From positions 3,196,501-3,260,500 of the forward strand of contig NC_017542.1 in the NCBI RefSeq assembly GCF_000237325.1: a stretch of DNA of 64,000 bases, read 5' to 3'. Shown here piece after piece: positions 15,101 to 23,619 of the stretch (its first letter is position 1; every line of letters starts with the position of its first letter). The notes beneath the pieces are model-generated. The model saw only the letters and a program-made list of their open reading frames with translations. It made no database searches and was not told the DNA's origin. The DNA comes from Paenibacillus polymyxa M1 (GTDB lineage Bacteria; Bacillota; Bacilli; Paenibacillales; Paenibacillaceae). Both the position numbers and the translations under genes were made by a program.

Positions 15101-15267
15101 TTAAATTGCACAATGGTGCTTCCTTATGTGTTGTTATCAGTATAATTCGTATGGTCTATATTGTGAATATATATAGAAAAAATTTCCTAGGCCTGATAGA
15201 CTATATCAAAAACATTGTAATCTATGGATATTAAAAAGGTTGATTATTTGAGAAAGGAACTGCAAAT

Positions 15268-15693
15268 ATGAACGGTTTATCACTTACTACAATAGTTGGA
15301 ATTTTTGGTGCTGTTGTTGGAGGAGCTTTAGGTATTTATTTCAGTTCGTATACTGATGTAGTATGGCTAAGTTACATTATAAGATTGTCACTCGCTGCCC
15401 TGTTCGGCTCTCTTTTTTCTTTTCTTGGTTGGTACCTAAACAAAGAGGGTCTTTTAGTTAACATATTTCAACTTATAAATTTATTAGTAGGACTATTATT
15501 ATTCTATTTATTATTTTGTGTAGTTTCTTTTATTGTGTTGTCTTTTACACCTTTCTCTAAAGAACTTATAAATATTTATGGAACCTATATTCCAATTCCC
15601 TTGTCCTTTTTAGCAATAATAATATATATAAAAAAGAAAAAAATTAGCTTCAAAAAATCGTATGATACAACAGAAGACGATATATATTATTAA
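15268..15693 (+). CDS. Four-helix membrane protein
   Basis: A 141-residue membrane protein with hydrophobic helices near 6-24, 34-54, 62-94 and 105-119 and a lysine-rich then acidic tail (KKKKISFKK, DDIYY). GAAAGGAAC precedes the ATG. Small glycine-containing first helices are seen in superinfection-exclusion and holin-like proteins, but I can assign no family. Confidence 0.6.
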   Translation: MNGLSLTTIVGIFGAVVGGALGIYFSSYTDVVWLSYIIRLSLAALFGSLFSFLGWYLNKEGLLVNIFQLINLLVGLLLFYLLFCVVSFIVLSFTPFSKELINIYGTYIPIPLSFLAIIIYIKKKKISFKKSYDTTEDDIYY

Positions 15694-15697
15694 AAAA

Positions 15698-15728
15698 GCT
15701 ACCCTACCAGCAAAAGCGGTAGGGTATT
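15698..15728. terminator. Terminator between cargo and lysis genes
   Basis: TACCCTACC and GGTAGGGTA form a 9-bp stem with A and T tracts. It ends the late operon on the minus strand and the membrane gene on the plus strand. Confidence 0.85.
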
Positions 15729-15737
15729 TGCTTTACC

Positions 15738-16298
15738 TTACTCCGTAGTTACAGGCATTTGAACAGCTTCTAACGGCGCTGAAATAGGTCCAGGTTCAGA
15801 TTGCACCTGAGCAGGAACAGTATTGGCTACCTCTGCTGTAGCTTGAGCCAAAAAATCATTAAGCTTTGCAGCCAGACCAGATACAGCTTCCTTAGCTGCG
15901 GCCTGTGCTGCCTTCTCGTTCGGCTGTGCTTCAGTAGCCAGTATCGCTTTTGTTCTGGCCTTATACTCCAGATATGCTTTCTCAATCGCTGCTTGAAGCT
16001 CCGTAGGCGATACCACAATGCCCTGTTCTGTAAGTCTCAAGGATGCATATTGCAAAGCCTCTTGCATCTTGCGAATCCCGCCAGCATCTTTAAACGTAGT
16101 CTGAGCAAGTGCAAAAGCCTCCCCTGCTACTTTATGGATTACCTCTCGCTGTGCCGCTGTTGTACGTGCGTCTAACCACACGTTAACCTTAGTCTTGAGT
16201 TTGTTCAGACCTCCTAAAACAAACGCTGTAAGCACACCCGCAGTGGCTGTGACAATGGTATTTACGTAAGGTTGTACAGTTTCGATAATTGTTTGCAT
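15738..16298 (-). CDS. LLH-type phage holin
   Basis: A 186-residue protein with one N-terminal membrane helix (about 11-30) and a long helical cytoplasmic part with VIHKVAGEAFALAQTTFKDAGG and the ELQAAIEKAYLE segment, as in holins of the Lactobacillus phage LL-H family. The C-tail is rich in Ala and Pro. It lies just behind the endolysin gene and ends the late operon. It forms membrane lesions to release endolysin. Confidence 0.75.
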   Translation of the reverse strand: MQTIIETVQPYVNTIVTATAGVLTAFVLGGLNKLKTKVNVWLDARTTAAQREVIHKVAGEAFALAQTTFKDAGGIRKMQEALQYASLRLTEQGIVVSPTELQAAIEKAYLEYKARTKAILATEAQPNEKAAQAAAKEAVSGLAAKLNDFLAQATAEVANTVPAQVQSEPGPISAPLEAVQMPVTTE

Positions 16299-16300
16299 GA

Positions 16301-17074
16301 TTATTTATCCCCTTTCGTTTCAAAAATCCCTGCTCGATCAAGCATCGTGACCATGCGGTAAAAGTCATAAGATCCATCATTAGCTGTATCTAGAACACCT
16401 ACGGCCTTGGCGTTGATGCAGGCTTGTTCAGCCCACGTGGGTACTTTGGGCTGTTTGGCCGCTGTCTCCAGTGTCTTGATGCGGTCAGCCTGCGCCTGCA
16501 CTGTTTTTTGTAGTTCCTTCAACGTTGCTTTTTCTTCTAGTGTCATGGGTTCATCATCTCCTGTTTTGTTAATCCTGGATAAAACTGAATCAATCTGTGC
16601 CTTCGTAGGCCGCTTACCTGCTCGATACTGTGCTGTGCTCAGGCCAAATACTATTTGTAGATGCGGCAAGTCGGTGAACGTTTTCCAATCGCCTCCCCAC
16701 TCAAAGCCCAGCTCCTTAGCAATAGCCACAACCTGCATCCAGTCCGCTTTATGGTCTGCATTACCATCTCTTTGAGTATCCCAGCTTACAGACCGTCCGT
16801 CAGGCAGCAGTAAGGAAAAATCAATAGCCACACCAAAATTGTGATAGCTGGTCCCGCCTTTGGCGTTTGTTACTTTTGGTCCCGGCTTGGTCCGTCCCTG
16901 TGCGTAAAGCTCATTTTGCTCCGCTATGGTCCGTAGCCCCTGTGTGATTACGATAGGTATACCTAAAGCAAAGGAACGCTCTATAAGGCACTCCGCGGCT
17001 GTGCGGACGACAGGTAAAAGTCCCTGTAAACGCGTTGCAGATTTACTCTTTACCAACTCCAGTGTTATTGTCAC
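16301..17074 (-). CDS. Endolysin, M15 L-alanyl-D-glutamate peptidase type
   Basis: A 257-residue peptidoglycan peptidase. The zinc site reads SYHNFGVAIDF (His78, Asp85) and DLPHLQ (His138), matching the Ply500/CwlK group, which cuts the L-Ala-D-Glu bond. A coiled segment (about 175-210) leads to a C-terminal domain of about 45 residues (WAEQACINAKAVGVLD...) likely for wall binding. GTG start with GGGGGAAA ahead; it overlaps the second holin gene by 32 bp, a common lysis-cassette layout. Confidence 0.92.
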   Translation of the reverse strand: MTITLELVKSKSATRLQGLLPVVRTAAECLIERSFALGIPIVITQGLRTIAEQNELYAQGRTKPGPKVTNAKGGTSYHNFGVAIDFSLLLPDGRSVSWDTQRDGNADHKADWMQVVAIAKELGFEWGGDWKTFTDLPHLQIVFGLSTAQYRAGKRPTKAQIDSVLSRINKTGDDEPMTLEEKATLKELQKTVQAQADRIKTLETAAKQPKVPTWAEQACINAKAVGVLDTANDGSYDFYRMVTMLDRAGIFETKGDK

Positions 17075-17492
17075 TACCGTTTCCCCCTTTTCCTTTCAAT
17101 ACCTCAACCGCTTGTCGGATCACTGGTGGAATTGGCGCTCCAAGCCTGCCCCCGTTTTCCAGAATCGAAAGCAGCTCATTTGCCATATAAAAATAGGCGA
17201 CCGCATCCCGGAATAGGTGCGAATCGCCTAAAACTCCATCAATCAGATGGGATACTGCTACCATTGCAAAAATAAATACCTTTCGAGCGATACCGATAAG
17301 ACCAATCTTACTTTTCAAACCGGGTCCGGTTCCCTTCTTACCTTCAGCACCAGCAGCAAATAATCCGGTCACATAATCAATAATGACCAGAGCAAGTAAC
17401 ACCCCCAATACTCCCGACCACCCACCGTAAAAATACGTCACAGCGCTACTTCCTAAAGCAGTGCTGAACTTAAAAACCTCCCACTTATCCAC
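17043..17492 (-). CDS. Phage holin, Phage_holin_4 (TcdE-like) family
   Basis: A 149-residue holin of the family that includes phage phi-105-like and TcdE proteins: N-terminal WEVFKFSTALGSSAVTYFYGG, helices near 28-45, 70-88 and 96-115, and a charged tail. GGGGGAAGC fixes a GTG start (17492); relatives begin MDKWE. With the LLH-type holin this gives the phage two holin-like proteins flanking the endolysin. Confidence 0.85.
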   Translation of the reverse strand: MDKWEVFKFSTALGSSAVTYFYGGWSGVLGVLLALVIIDYVTGLFAAGAEGKKGTGPGLKSKIGLIGIARKVFIFAMVAVSHLIDGVLGDSHLFRDAVAYFYMANELLSILENGGRLGAPIPPVIRQAVEVLKGKGGNGSDNNTGVGKE

Positions 17493-17514
17493 CTTGCTTC
17501 CCCCGTCTCTCCGT

Positions 17515-17532
17515 TCAGGAAACTTTTCCTGA
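17515..17532. repeat. Dispersed palindrome, copy 1
   Basis: TCAGGAAACTTTTCCTGA: 8-base arms around CT. It overlaps the stop of the gene at 17515-17736, just before the holin gene. Confidence 0.6.
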
Positions 17533-17736
17533 GCTATCATCGTCTACTTTCTGTTCCTTTTCTTCCTGGGCCTGTATCTCTGCTAATGCATTTCCTACTG
17601 CCATATCCAAACCTTTAAGTATTTCCTTCCGGCGCGCTGGTTGCGAAGCAATAACAGCAGAAATGACCTCGGTCAATTCTTCAATCGGCCTCGTTAAATC
17701 CAATTGTATATCCAATGCGGATTTTATCTTTGCCAT
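17515..17736 (-). CDS. Small phage protein before the lysis genes
   Basis: A 73-residue helical, acidic protein (MAKIKSALDIQLDLTRPIEEL, ending EEKEQKVDDDSSGKVS). GGGGGGGAC precedes the ATG. Small proteins of this sort often lie between tail tip and holin in siphoviruses. Function unknown. Confidence 0.6.
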   Translation of the reverse strand: MAKIKSALDIQLDLTRPIEELTEVISAVIASQPARRKEILKGLDMAVGNALAEIQAQEEKEQKVDDDSSGKVS

Positions 17737-17765
17737 GGTTTCGTCCCCCCCTCAAGACGCAAAAT

Positions 17766-17788
17766 AAGCCCCTGATTTATCAGAGGCT
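17766..17788 (-). terminator. Terminator before lysis genes
   Basis: AAGCCCCTGA and TCAGAGGCTT form a stem with one mismatch. On the minus strand it ends transcripts from the 18-kb side. Confidence 0.6.
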
Positions 17789-17814
17789 TTCATACTTATA
17801 TCTTAAATTGCTTC

Positions 17815-17990
17815 TATTGCTGTAGTGCTACGGATTTATCCGCAAGCATACTGTCAATTTCATTAATGTATTCTGTTTGCATTAAGGTGCAATTGGTGGT
17901 AGCCTTCTTTCGCTTTGTCTAATATAAGCAAGGCTGTACCGACCGTGCAGCTTTGCTCACCCAAATAGCTGAGTATATGTTTACACAATC
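17815..17990 (-). other. Small gene remnant in the 17737-18056 gap
   Basis: Two overlapping minus-strand fragments: one without a start reading ILSYLGEQSCTVGTALLI and GYHQLHLNANRIH-stop, and one of 22 codons starting MQTEYINEIDSML. They may be one frameshifted small gene. No ribosome site is convincing. Confidence 0.35.
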
Positions 17991-18006
17991 TGCCTTTATA
18001 AAGAGT

Positions 18007-18038
18007 AAAAGCCTATCCCAAAATTAGGACAGGCTTTT
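18007..18038. terminator. Bidirectional terminator
   Basis: AAAAGCCTATCC pairs with GGACAGGCTTTT around an 8-base loop, just after the stop of the gene at 18057. Confidence 0.8.
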
Positions 18039-18056
18039 CTATATCTCTATTTTATT

Positions 18057-18677
18057 TTACGTATAGTACTGTGACACTACGGATTTTAATTTCAGTGAAG
18101 CTATAGCTTTATTTATTTCTTCTAGTTCAGTCTTATATTTAGCTATATTAGTTTCAGCTTCTTGTAATACTTCTTCCGTACCTTTTGTCTCGGAATCCAG
18201 ATTGTCCAACATCTTCTTATTCCCTGAGTATTCTTCTCTAAGTTTGTTGTATTTTTCAAGAGATTTTTGTAGGTTCTCTTTATCTTTTTCAGTATCACTT
18301 ACAAATTTTTCGAGTTCTGATTTTCTCTCTTCCAATTTGGAAACAGGCCATCCCTGGTATTTACCTGAATAAGTTTTCACTTCAGTATTTGTTTGTTTTG
18401 AAGAAGAATTATCCGACGATTCAATTTGAATTGTTTTACCATCCACTTTTAAACTCGCCCCTAAAGAGTCGGTGACAGCGCGAAGCGGAACATGTGCTTT
18501 TCCATCAACGACTATCGCGTTTTCAGACAGGGAATTACCATTAACCTTTACACTATACTCTCCTGCCACTGTCTGCCCAACCATAGATTTAATTTGATCC
18601 GCAAATGCGTTTCCAGTCGTAGCAAAAACCACACCGATCAACAGACCAATGAGCAAATATGACCATTTTTTCATCAT
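18057..18677 (-). CDS. Secreted stalk-domain (copper amine oxidase N-terminal-like) coiled-coil protein
   Basis: A 206-residue protein with a signal peptide (cleavage after AFA near residue 26), a domain of the copper-amine-oxidase N-terminal type (about 40-88; VNGNSLSENAIVVDGKAHVPLRA pattern) and a long charged coiled coil (about 110-200). This domain pair is very common in paenibacilli, where it sits on envelope proteins. GGAGG precedes the start. It lies between tail tip and lysis genes with its own terminator, so it is probably cargo. Confidence 0.75.
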   Translation of the reverse strand: MMKKWSYLLIGLLIGVVFATTGNAFADQIKSMVGQTVAGEYSVKVNGNSLSENAIVVDGKAHVPLRAVTDSLGASLKVDGKTIQIESSDNSSSKQTNTEVKTYSGKYQGWPVSKLEERKSELEKFVSDTEKDKENLQKSLEKYNKLREEYSGNKKMLDNLDSETKGTEEVLQEAETNIAKYKTELEEINKAIASLKLKSVVSQYYT

Positions 18678-18738
18678 TAGAACCTCCTATGTAGTATATA
18701 TGTCCTAATATTACCATCGGTAGGAGGTGCAGTAAACA

Positions 18739-20889
18739 TTATGTTGACGAGCTACTTGAACTTCCACCAGCGGGAATGTTAACTGTAGCCACAGTTTTTC
18801 CTCGGCTGAACAATTTTAGATTCCTGGAACCGGGGTCGAATGTTGCATTAACGATTAAACCATTAAACAAATCACCACGTATTTCAGCAATATCATTACG
18901 GAAATCTCTGAGAGTGTTATCAAGACCTTTAATGCTCTCTACTCCTAAAGCCAGTCCACTTATTGTAGCTTCTGAAAAATCTACAGGACCTTTTAAATAA
19001 GTGGCATCATCTATAGATCGGATAATAATAGGTCCCATGTTGCCTAAATGAAACCCTTCTCTATCTCCGTAGACGCTTCCTCTTGGCGAACCATCATCCA
19101 TAAACAATAAGCCGCCACCATCATTATACTGACCTAATGAGACAGCTTCTCCGCCACGAGAATTATAAGCAGTAAGACCATTAGAATTTATTTCTATGCG
19201 CCTACCCTCTTTGGCTGTACGGAATAAGGCCCCTGTAATAATACCGCCTTCTATTTCATTGCCGATCAGTTTACTGCCACGTATTGTACTTGCATTAACT
19301 GTACTTGCCCTAATATCTGAAGCATTCATTTCTGAGTTATCAATTTGGCCCGTAAGCTTGATTGACCTGGCAACAACATTCCCCTGCATGTCTACCCGGA
19401 ATGGCGCAATGGTATAGTCGTCATTCCCTGCACTGATTCCGTTCGTATTAATTTTGGTTACGTTATTGCCACTACCAATAACCAAGGATACAAAGTTTCC
19501 GAGCTGTCCGACAATCTGTTCAGCAACAACGCCACGTGCTGTAATTGCTGTTCTTGCTGTTTTACCTCCGTCCGTTGTTAAAACAACCCCGTTTGAAGTC
19601 ATAATAACTTGGTTCTGAGCATTGGTCTTGTCCTGTAGGATTATGCCACGTTGATCGTACTTGATTTCCGTTTTGGAATTATCAATGTCGATCACGGCTT
19701 GCTTGGCAAAGGACTCAAATACTTCCGTTCGGATCTTCCCGTTACTGAACAGATTATTGATAATATTCTTGTTCCGCTCCAGGTCAGAAATGATATCTGC
19801 ATAGTCCCGTAAATTGACATTTGATATGGTAGGCTCACTGTGTTTGTCTCGGCTATACGGATACTCTGTAAGCTCTGTGATTCGGGCTTTAAGTTTGTTC
19901 ATGTCCATAGCCGGGTCAATGCACATTACATTGTCGCCCAAAGCTGGTTTAGGTTCAGTATTGTCTATTTTGAACAGGTCCGCCGTCGATACGGTTACCT
20001 CCAGCGTCACGTTTTCCTGTTCAGCAAGCCCCTTACGTGTGGCCTTTAGCAAGTCCTCCGGTTCCTCTATGTCCTGTTCAATGATTTCCCCATCGTAAAA
20101 AGGAACCGACTCGCTGGCCCAATACTGAGCATAAGGTGAAATCAAGTAGTTCACCGCCAGCTTTCCATGCACAATCGTTCCTGGTATGCCTGACAGCAAA
20201 CTCCGCTCCTCTTCGGTCAGTTTGGACGCATCCATTCCGATAAAGGTACGTCCATCCTTCATCTGAGCGAACATGCGTGTGACCAAAGATTCACCCTTAT
20301 CTTTAAAGCTGCTGGATACGATATTCTTTTTAAGTCGGTACTGTAATCCGCTGTCGGTTCCAATCTTCTTCCTCAGGTTAATAGTGAAGTTGTCCGGTTC
20401 AACCTCACACTCATACATTTGGATGATCTTGTTGAGAGCTTCCAAGCACGTCCCACGCCCGAAGTCTTTGACATCATGCAAATCGAATGTGTCGTGGATA
20501 ACGAATTTGAATCTCCCGCCTGTAGCAGCTGTAATCAGATCCGTGAGTTGATTGAGATGAATTCCATATGCTTCTGCAATGTATGAAGCATATGGAAACT
20601 TGTAATCGTTAAGCTTGAACATGATGTGATTGCAATAGATATTTGCAGTCAGCTTTTTTCCCTCTCGTGATCGGCTACGAGACTGAATAACATAAAATTG
20701 GCCACGCTCATCCTGAACGTGGCCCTTGATTGCTATCTTTTCCCTATAGTCTTCGCTGGTCATCGGGACCATGAAGGTTAATTCATAGTCACTGTTAATC
20801 CTGCGCCGCCGCTGAATGTCATAAGAGTCTACTAGCGTTCCAACACGCCGCATATTCTTATCAAACACTTGCATAGTTGGAGTAGGCAT
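18739..20889 (-). CDS. Tail endopeptidase/tail spike (Tal-like) protein
   Basis: A 716-residue tail-tip protein. The N-terminal half (about 1-360) resembles the prophage endopeptidase tail family, with a gp27-like hub fold; the C-terminal half (about 370-690) has the repetitive beta pattern of a trimeric spike (TARTAITARGVVAEQIVG, NASTIRGSKLIGNEIEGG). It ends in a Ser-rich tail. It likely binds the cell surface and helps penetrate the wall. GAGGTGG fixes the ATG at 20889. Confidence 0.8.
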   Translation of the reverse strand: MPTPTMQVFDKNMRRVGTLVDSYDIQRRRRINSDYELTFMVPMTSEDYREKIAIKGHVQDERGQFYVIQSRSRSREGKKLTANIYCNHIMFKLNDYKFPYASYIAEAYGIHLNQLTDLITAATGGRFKFVIHDTFDLHDVKDFGRGTCLEALNKIIQMYECEVEPDNFTINLRKKIGTDSGLQYRLKKNIVSSSFKDKGESLVTRMFAQMKDGRTFIGMDASKLTEEERSLLSGIPGTIVHGKLAVNYLISPYAQYWASESVPFYDGEIIEQDIEEPEDLLKATRKGLAEQENVTLEVTVSTADLFKIDNTEPKPALGDNVMCIDPAMDMNKLKARITELTEYPYSRDKHSEPTISNVNLRDYADIISDLERNKNIINNLFSNGKIRTEVFESFAKQAVIDIDNSKTEIKYDQRGIILQDKTNAQNQVIMTSNGVVLTTDGGKTARTAITARGVVAEQIVGQLGNFVSLVIGSGNNVTKINTNGISAGNDDYTIAPFRVDMQGNVVARSIKLTGQIDNSEMNASDIRASTVNASTIRGSKLIGNEIEGGIITGALFRTAKEGRRIEINSNGLTAYNSRGGEAVSLGQYNDGGGLLFMDDGSPRGSVYGDREGFHLGNMGPIIIRSIDDATYLKGPVDFSEATISGLALGVESIKGLDNTLRDFRNDIAEIRGDLFNGLIVNATFDPGSRNLKLFSRGKTVATVNIPAGGSSSSSST

Positions 20890-20901
20890 AGTCCACCTCA
20901 C

Positions 20902-21531
20902 TTAATATAAGAATTTATCTCGGTGTGTAATACGGAACAAAACTGTCCGGCCTGTCTCTGGATCTGTCCAGGTAAGATTGTTATTGCCGAGATTTAAGTC
21001 AAAGAAATCACCATTATACAAGTGAGAAACGTTCTGCCCATTGCGAGTGATCTTGAACTTACCTGAGTCAATCACAATAACTTCTCCCGGTCGGAACACA
21101 TCTGTAAACTCAATGTAGTCGGTATGGAATTTTGACAGTTCCGCCGATATCCTTCCTTCCCCAGACATGGGTACTGCTTGCATCAGAATTTCTCGAACGT
21201 ATTCTGCGTTAGTTATGCGTCCCTCGCCAGACATAGGAACGGCTTCCAAGGCATATTCACGGACAAAATCAGCCTGCGCCTGACCTTCCCCGGACAACTC
21301 CGCAGCGGCAGTCATATCCAAAACAAATTCCAAAATGTATTCCGTTACGGTATCAGGTTCGTCAACATTAAACGACATGAGATTAAACGCATTATCGTTT
21401 TCTGCTCCAGCTGTCTCCACCTTCCGTGAGTACATTTGCCCGGAACCAGAAAGAGATGCAGAAAGGTCAATAATGTTCCCTTCTACATCTCCTGTATTAA
21501 AACCAAGGCTATTAAATCCACCATTAAACAT
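20902..21531 (-). CDS. Tail protein with internal repeats and a Dit C-terminal half-domain
   Basis: A 209-residue protein in two parts. Residues about 70-130 hold a repeated unit with SGEGQ/SGEGR motifs (AELSGEGQ, VPMSGEGRI twice) separated by VREYAL/VREILM helices. Residues about 138-209 (FRPGEVIVIDSGKFKI, GDFFDLNLGNNNLTW) match the second half of the C-terminal domain of siphovirus distal tail proteins. The first half of that domain ends the gene at 23620. AGGAGG precedes the ATG. Confidence 0.65.
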   Translation of the reverse strand: MFNGGFNSLGFNTGDVEGNIIDLSASLSGSGQMYSRKVETAGAENDNAFNLMSFNVDEPDTVTEYILEFVLDMTAAAELSGEGQAQADFVREYALEAVPMSGEGRITNAEYVREILMQAVPMSGEGRISAELSKFHTDYIEFTDVFRPGEVIVIDSGKFKITRNGQNVSHLYNGDFFDLNLGNNNLTWTDPETGRTVLFRITHRDKFLY

Positions 21532-21549
21532 AGCGTCCTCCTATCAGGC

Positions 21550-21565
21550 AAGGAAAATTTTCCTT
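21550..21565. repeat. Dispersed palindrome, copy 2
   Basis: AAGGAAAATTTTCCTT, a 16-bp perfect palindrome overlapping the stop of the XkdX-like gene. Confidence 0.6.
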
Positions 21566-21704
21566 ACTGGAAGTCCACGCCTGTAATGGTCTTGTATTCT
21601 TCCGGTGTGATTTCACCAAACCGATTGGTTTCCGTCTTCACAGCACCTTTGAGTTGTTCCGCAGTCACCCAACGTTGATTAAATGCAAGCGTCCAAAATC
21701 TCAT
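21564..21704 (-). CDS. XkdX-family protein
   Basis: A 46-residue protein, MRFWTLAFNQRWVTAEQLK then NRFGEITPEEYKTITG, typical of the short XkdX family that follows tail-fibre genes in PBSX-like and siphovirus operons. Its ATG overlaps the stop of the XkdW-like gene (ATGA), so translation is coupled. Function in the tail is unknown. Confidence 0.85.
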   Translation of the reverse strand: MRFWTLAFNQRWVTAEQLKGAVKTETNRFGEITPEEYKTITGVDFQ

Positions 21705-22081
21705 GATCCACTCTCTCCCTTCAATGAAATAATTTCTAACCGCGCCGCTGCCAACTCCGCGCCCATATTGCTGAGTAATTCCTGCTGCTGCATCGACTGG
21801 AGTTTAATTTGTGCAAGCTCTTGCCCAAGAAGTTCATCACTGGTCGGTTGTGCAGAACCCTTTACAATCAGACCGCCATCTGGTGCAACTTCAATTTCCC
21901 GTTCTTCGATAGTTGCCCCTTCAGGTAAAGGATTCATGGTCTGTTCTTCGTACACAGCTTCTTTCGTGGTCTTTCCCTCGTCGTTATATTCCGCTGGTGA
22001 CACCAAGACTTGCTGGAGCTTATAATCCCAAGGCCCGATGTTGATTACCTCGTCATTTAGCACTATACATTCTTTTATCAT
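21701..22081 (-). CDS. XkdW-like protein
   Basis: A 126-residue protein with an N-terminal beta-rich part (IGPWDYKLQQVLVSP) and a C-terminal helical coiled coil (LLGQELAQIKLQSMQQQELL). It stands between the tail fibre and XkdX genes, where XkdW proteins are found. It overlaps the fibre stop by 4 bp. Probably a fibre assembly factor or minor part; this is inference. Confidence 0.7.
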   Translation of the reverse strand: MIKECIVLNDEVINIGPWDYKLQQVLVSPAEYNDEGKTTKEAVYEEQTMNPLPEGATIEEREIEVAPDGGLIVKGSAQPTSDELLGQELAQIKLQSMQQQELLSNMGAELAAARLEIISLKGESGS

Positions 22082-23187
22082 TTAACAGCCCTCCATCCCG
22101 TGTTTCCTGTTCCAGATTCTTTGATATACAGAGTCTCCCCTGCATATCCATCCAGCCTTCGATATAGCGATCCTACTGGAGCAGACACGGCTCCTTCAGG
22201 ACTTCCGTTCCCACTGAAAAGATTTGCAGAGGAAGCTTTTAAACTGTTCAGGTCCCCGCCTTGCCAGCCTATATTACCCTCTTCTATCCATAACCCATTA
22301 CCAAAATTCCAGTCAGTACCATCTATCGTGTTAGATGGAGATATATATACTCGGCCATTATCCGATTTGTGTAATGCCCATGATTTATACCCTGGACGAT
22401 AGATGGCTAACGGAATGGCGTTCTTGCTATCTATCGTTCCCCACACAGAACCGCCGCGAGTCATGAAAATTTCCGTCCACTCTCTCCAGTCAGCACCAGC
22501 AAAAGCAATTCGTGTATAGACACGACCTGGATTATCATGTGAAAAGTACATTTGAACAATAGCACCGCTGTCGTAATTCACCACAAGTTTGCCATAGGTA
22601 TAGGCTCCGGGTGGATAGTTCGAAAAACCTGTCCATGCGGAAAGAGCCACATTGTAGCTACCCGATAGGGTGGCATCATTACAGTTTGCTGGTGCATTGC
22701 CTCGATTGCGATATGCGTTATTTGCTAGGCCATACGCAGAACTTACTGCACTCTCTGTAGCCGCTATATCATCCCGTGTACCGTTAACGGCCTTAGAGAG
22801 TTGGGTAACGCCCTTTTTAGTTAAAGATGCATTCTGAGTCTTCTCGGCTACCGTAGCGGACAAGTCTGTTACCTTTTCATCAATCTCAGTAACATTTCCC
22901 TGTACTGCCCGGAAGTCCGCTGCCGTGAAATTGCGTGCAATCCGTGTACTGACAGGCCAAGCACGGGCAACACCCTCATAGCCACGTACACAGCCTTTCA
23001 GAATGTTTTCCTCTACGCTTGTATACGTAATGGTTTCTGCTACATCCCCATTGCCTAAAACAGCAATACCCTCGCCCTGTAAAAGCACAGCGGCGTTGGC
23101 GACTGTAATTTCGGTTTGACTGTCTGTGATCAGTTCTGCAAGCTCAGTTTTAGGAGAGTTCACCACTGGTGGATACATTTTTTCCAC
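22078..23187 (-). CDS. Tail fibre with pyocin-knob domain
   Basis: A 369-residue fibre protein. The N-terminus (about 1-80) resembles tail attachment regions, a coiled coil follows (about 85-160, VTDLSATVAEKTQNAS), then a pyocin-knob-like domain (about 168-245; NDATLSGSYNVALSAWTGF, WREWTEIFM) and a beta-rich C-terminus. Knob domains bind surface sugars, so this is a likely receptor-binding protein. GTG start after AGGTGTGA. Confidence 0.75.
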   Translation of the reverse strand: MEKMYPPVVNSPKTELAELITDSQTEITVANAAVLLQGEGIAVLGNGDVAETITYTSVEENILKGCVRGYEGVARAWPVSTRIARNFTAADFRAVQGNVTEIDEKVTDLSATVAEKTQNASLTKKGVTQLSKAVNGTRDDIAATESAVSSAYGLANNAYRNRGNAPANCNDATLSGSYNVALSAWTGFSNYPPGAYTYGKLVVNYDSGAIVQMYFSHDNPGRVYTRIAFAGADWREWTEIFMTRGGSVWGTIDSKNAIPLAIYRPGYKSWALHKSDNGRVYISPSNTIDGTDWNFGNGLWIEEGNIGWQGGDLNSLKASSANLFSGNGSPEGAVSAPVGSLYRRLDGYAGETLYIKESGTGNTGWRAVK

Positions 23188-23196
23188 GTTTCACAC

Positions 23197-23607
23197 CTAC
23201 CCTTCGTCTACTTTTATTTGCCCGGCCAGAAACCGAAGTGTGTCATTCGTCTGGACCGTGCGTGGTGTTTTGACTGCACCGTGATAGACAAGATTGCCCC
23301 CGGTTGCTGCTGTCCGAATGCCTATGTGTGTTATCAATCCCCAATCTGCTCCAGCGATAGGAAAAGAGACATCCCCCACGCTGGAAGTAACAGCTCTACG
23401 ATCTGCTATAACTGGTTCTGAGAACGCCACAGCACGGCGCGTATAGCCTCCACCGCTTACTTCCTGCCCTGTATCCGCATCTGTTGGATTACTGGTGTAT
23501 AGGGCAATGTAAAGCGTTTGAGGAGAAGCAAAGTTAACTCCACGCAAAGCCGCATTAATACAGGCTGTTTTCCACCAGTTCGACTTACTTAGTAATATGT
23601 CTGCCAA
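23197..23607 (-). CDS. Phage tail fibre-associated structural protein
   Basis: A 136-residue protein of a family often labelled phage tail fibre protein: a start with NWWKTACINAALRGV, then TLYIALYTSNPT, GGGYTRRAVAFS and WGLITHIGIRTAATGG. Its beta-rich fold is found next to Dit and fibre genes in many phages. TTG start 9 bases after AGGAGG. It probably joins the fibre to the tail tip. Confidence 0.75.
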   Translation of the reverse strand: MADILLSKSNWWKTACINAALRGVNFASPQTLYIALYTSNPTDADTGQEVSGGGYTRRAVAFSEPVIADRRAVTSSVGDVSFPIAGADWGLITHIGIRTAATGGNLVYHGAVKTPRTVQTNDTLRFLAGQIKVDEG

Positions 23608-23619
23608 TATAAAGACCTC

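Noticed and set aside
17815..17990. Small gene pair before the lysis cassette
   Set aside because: Fragments look protein-like but lack start codons with ribosome sites and are out of frame with each other, so I list it only as a remnant.
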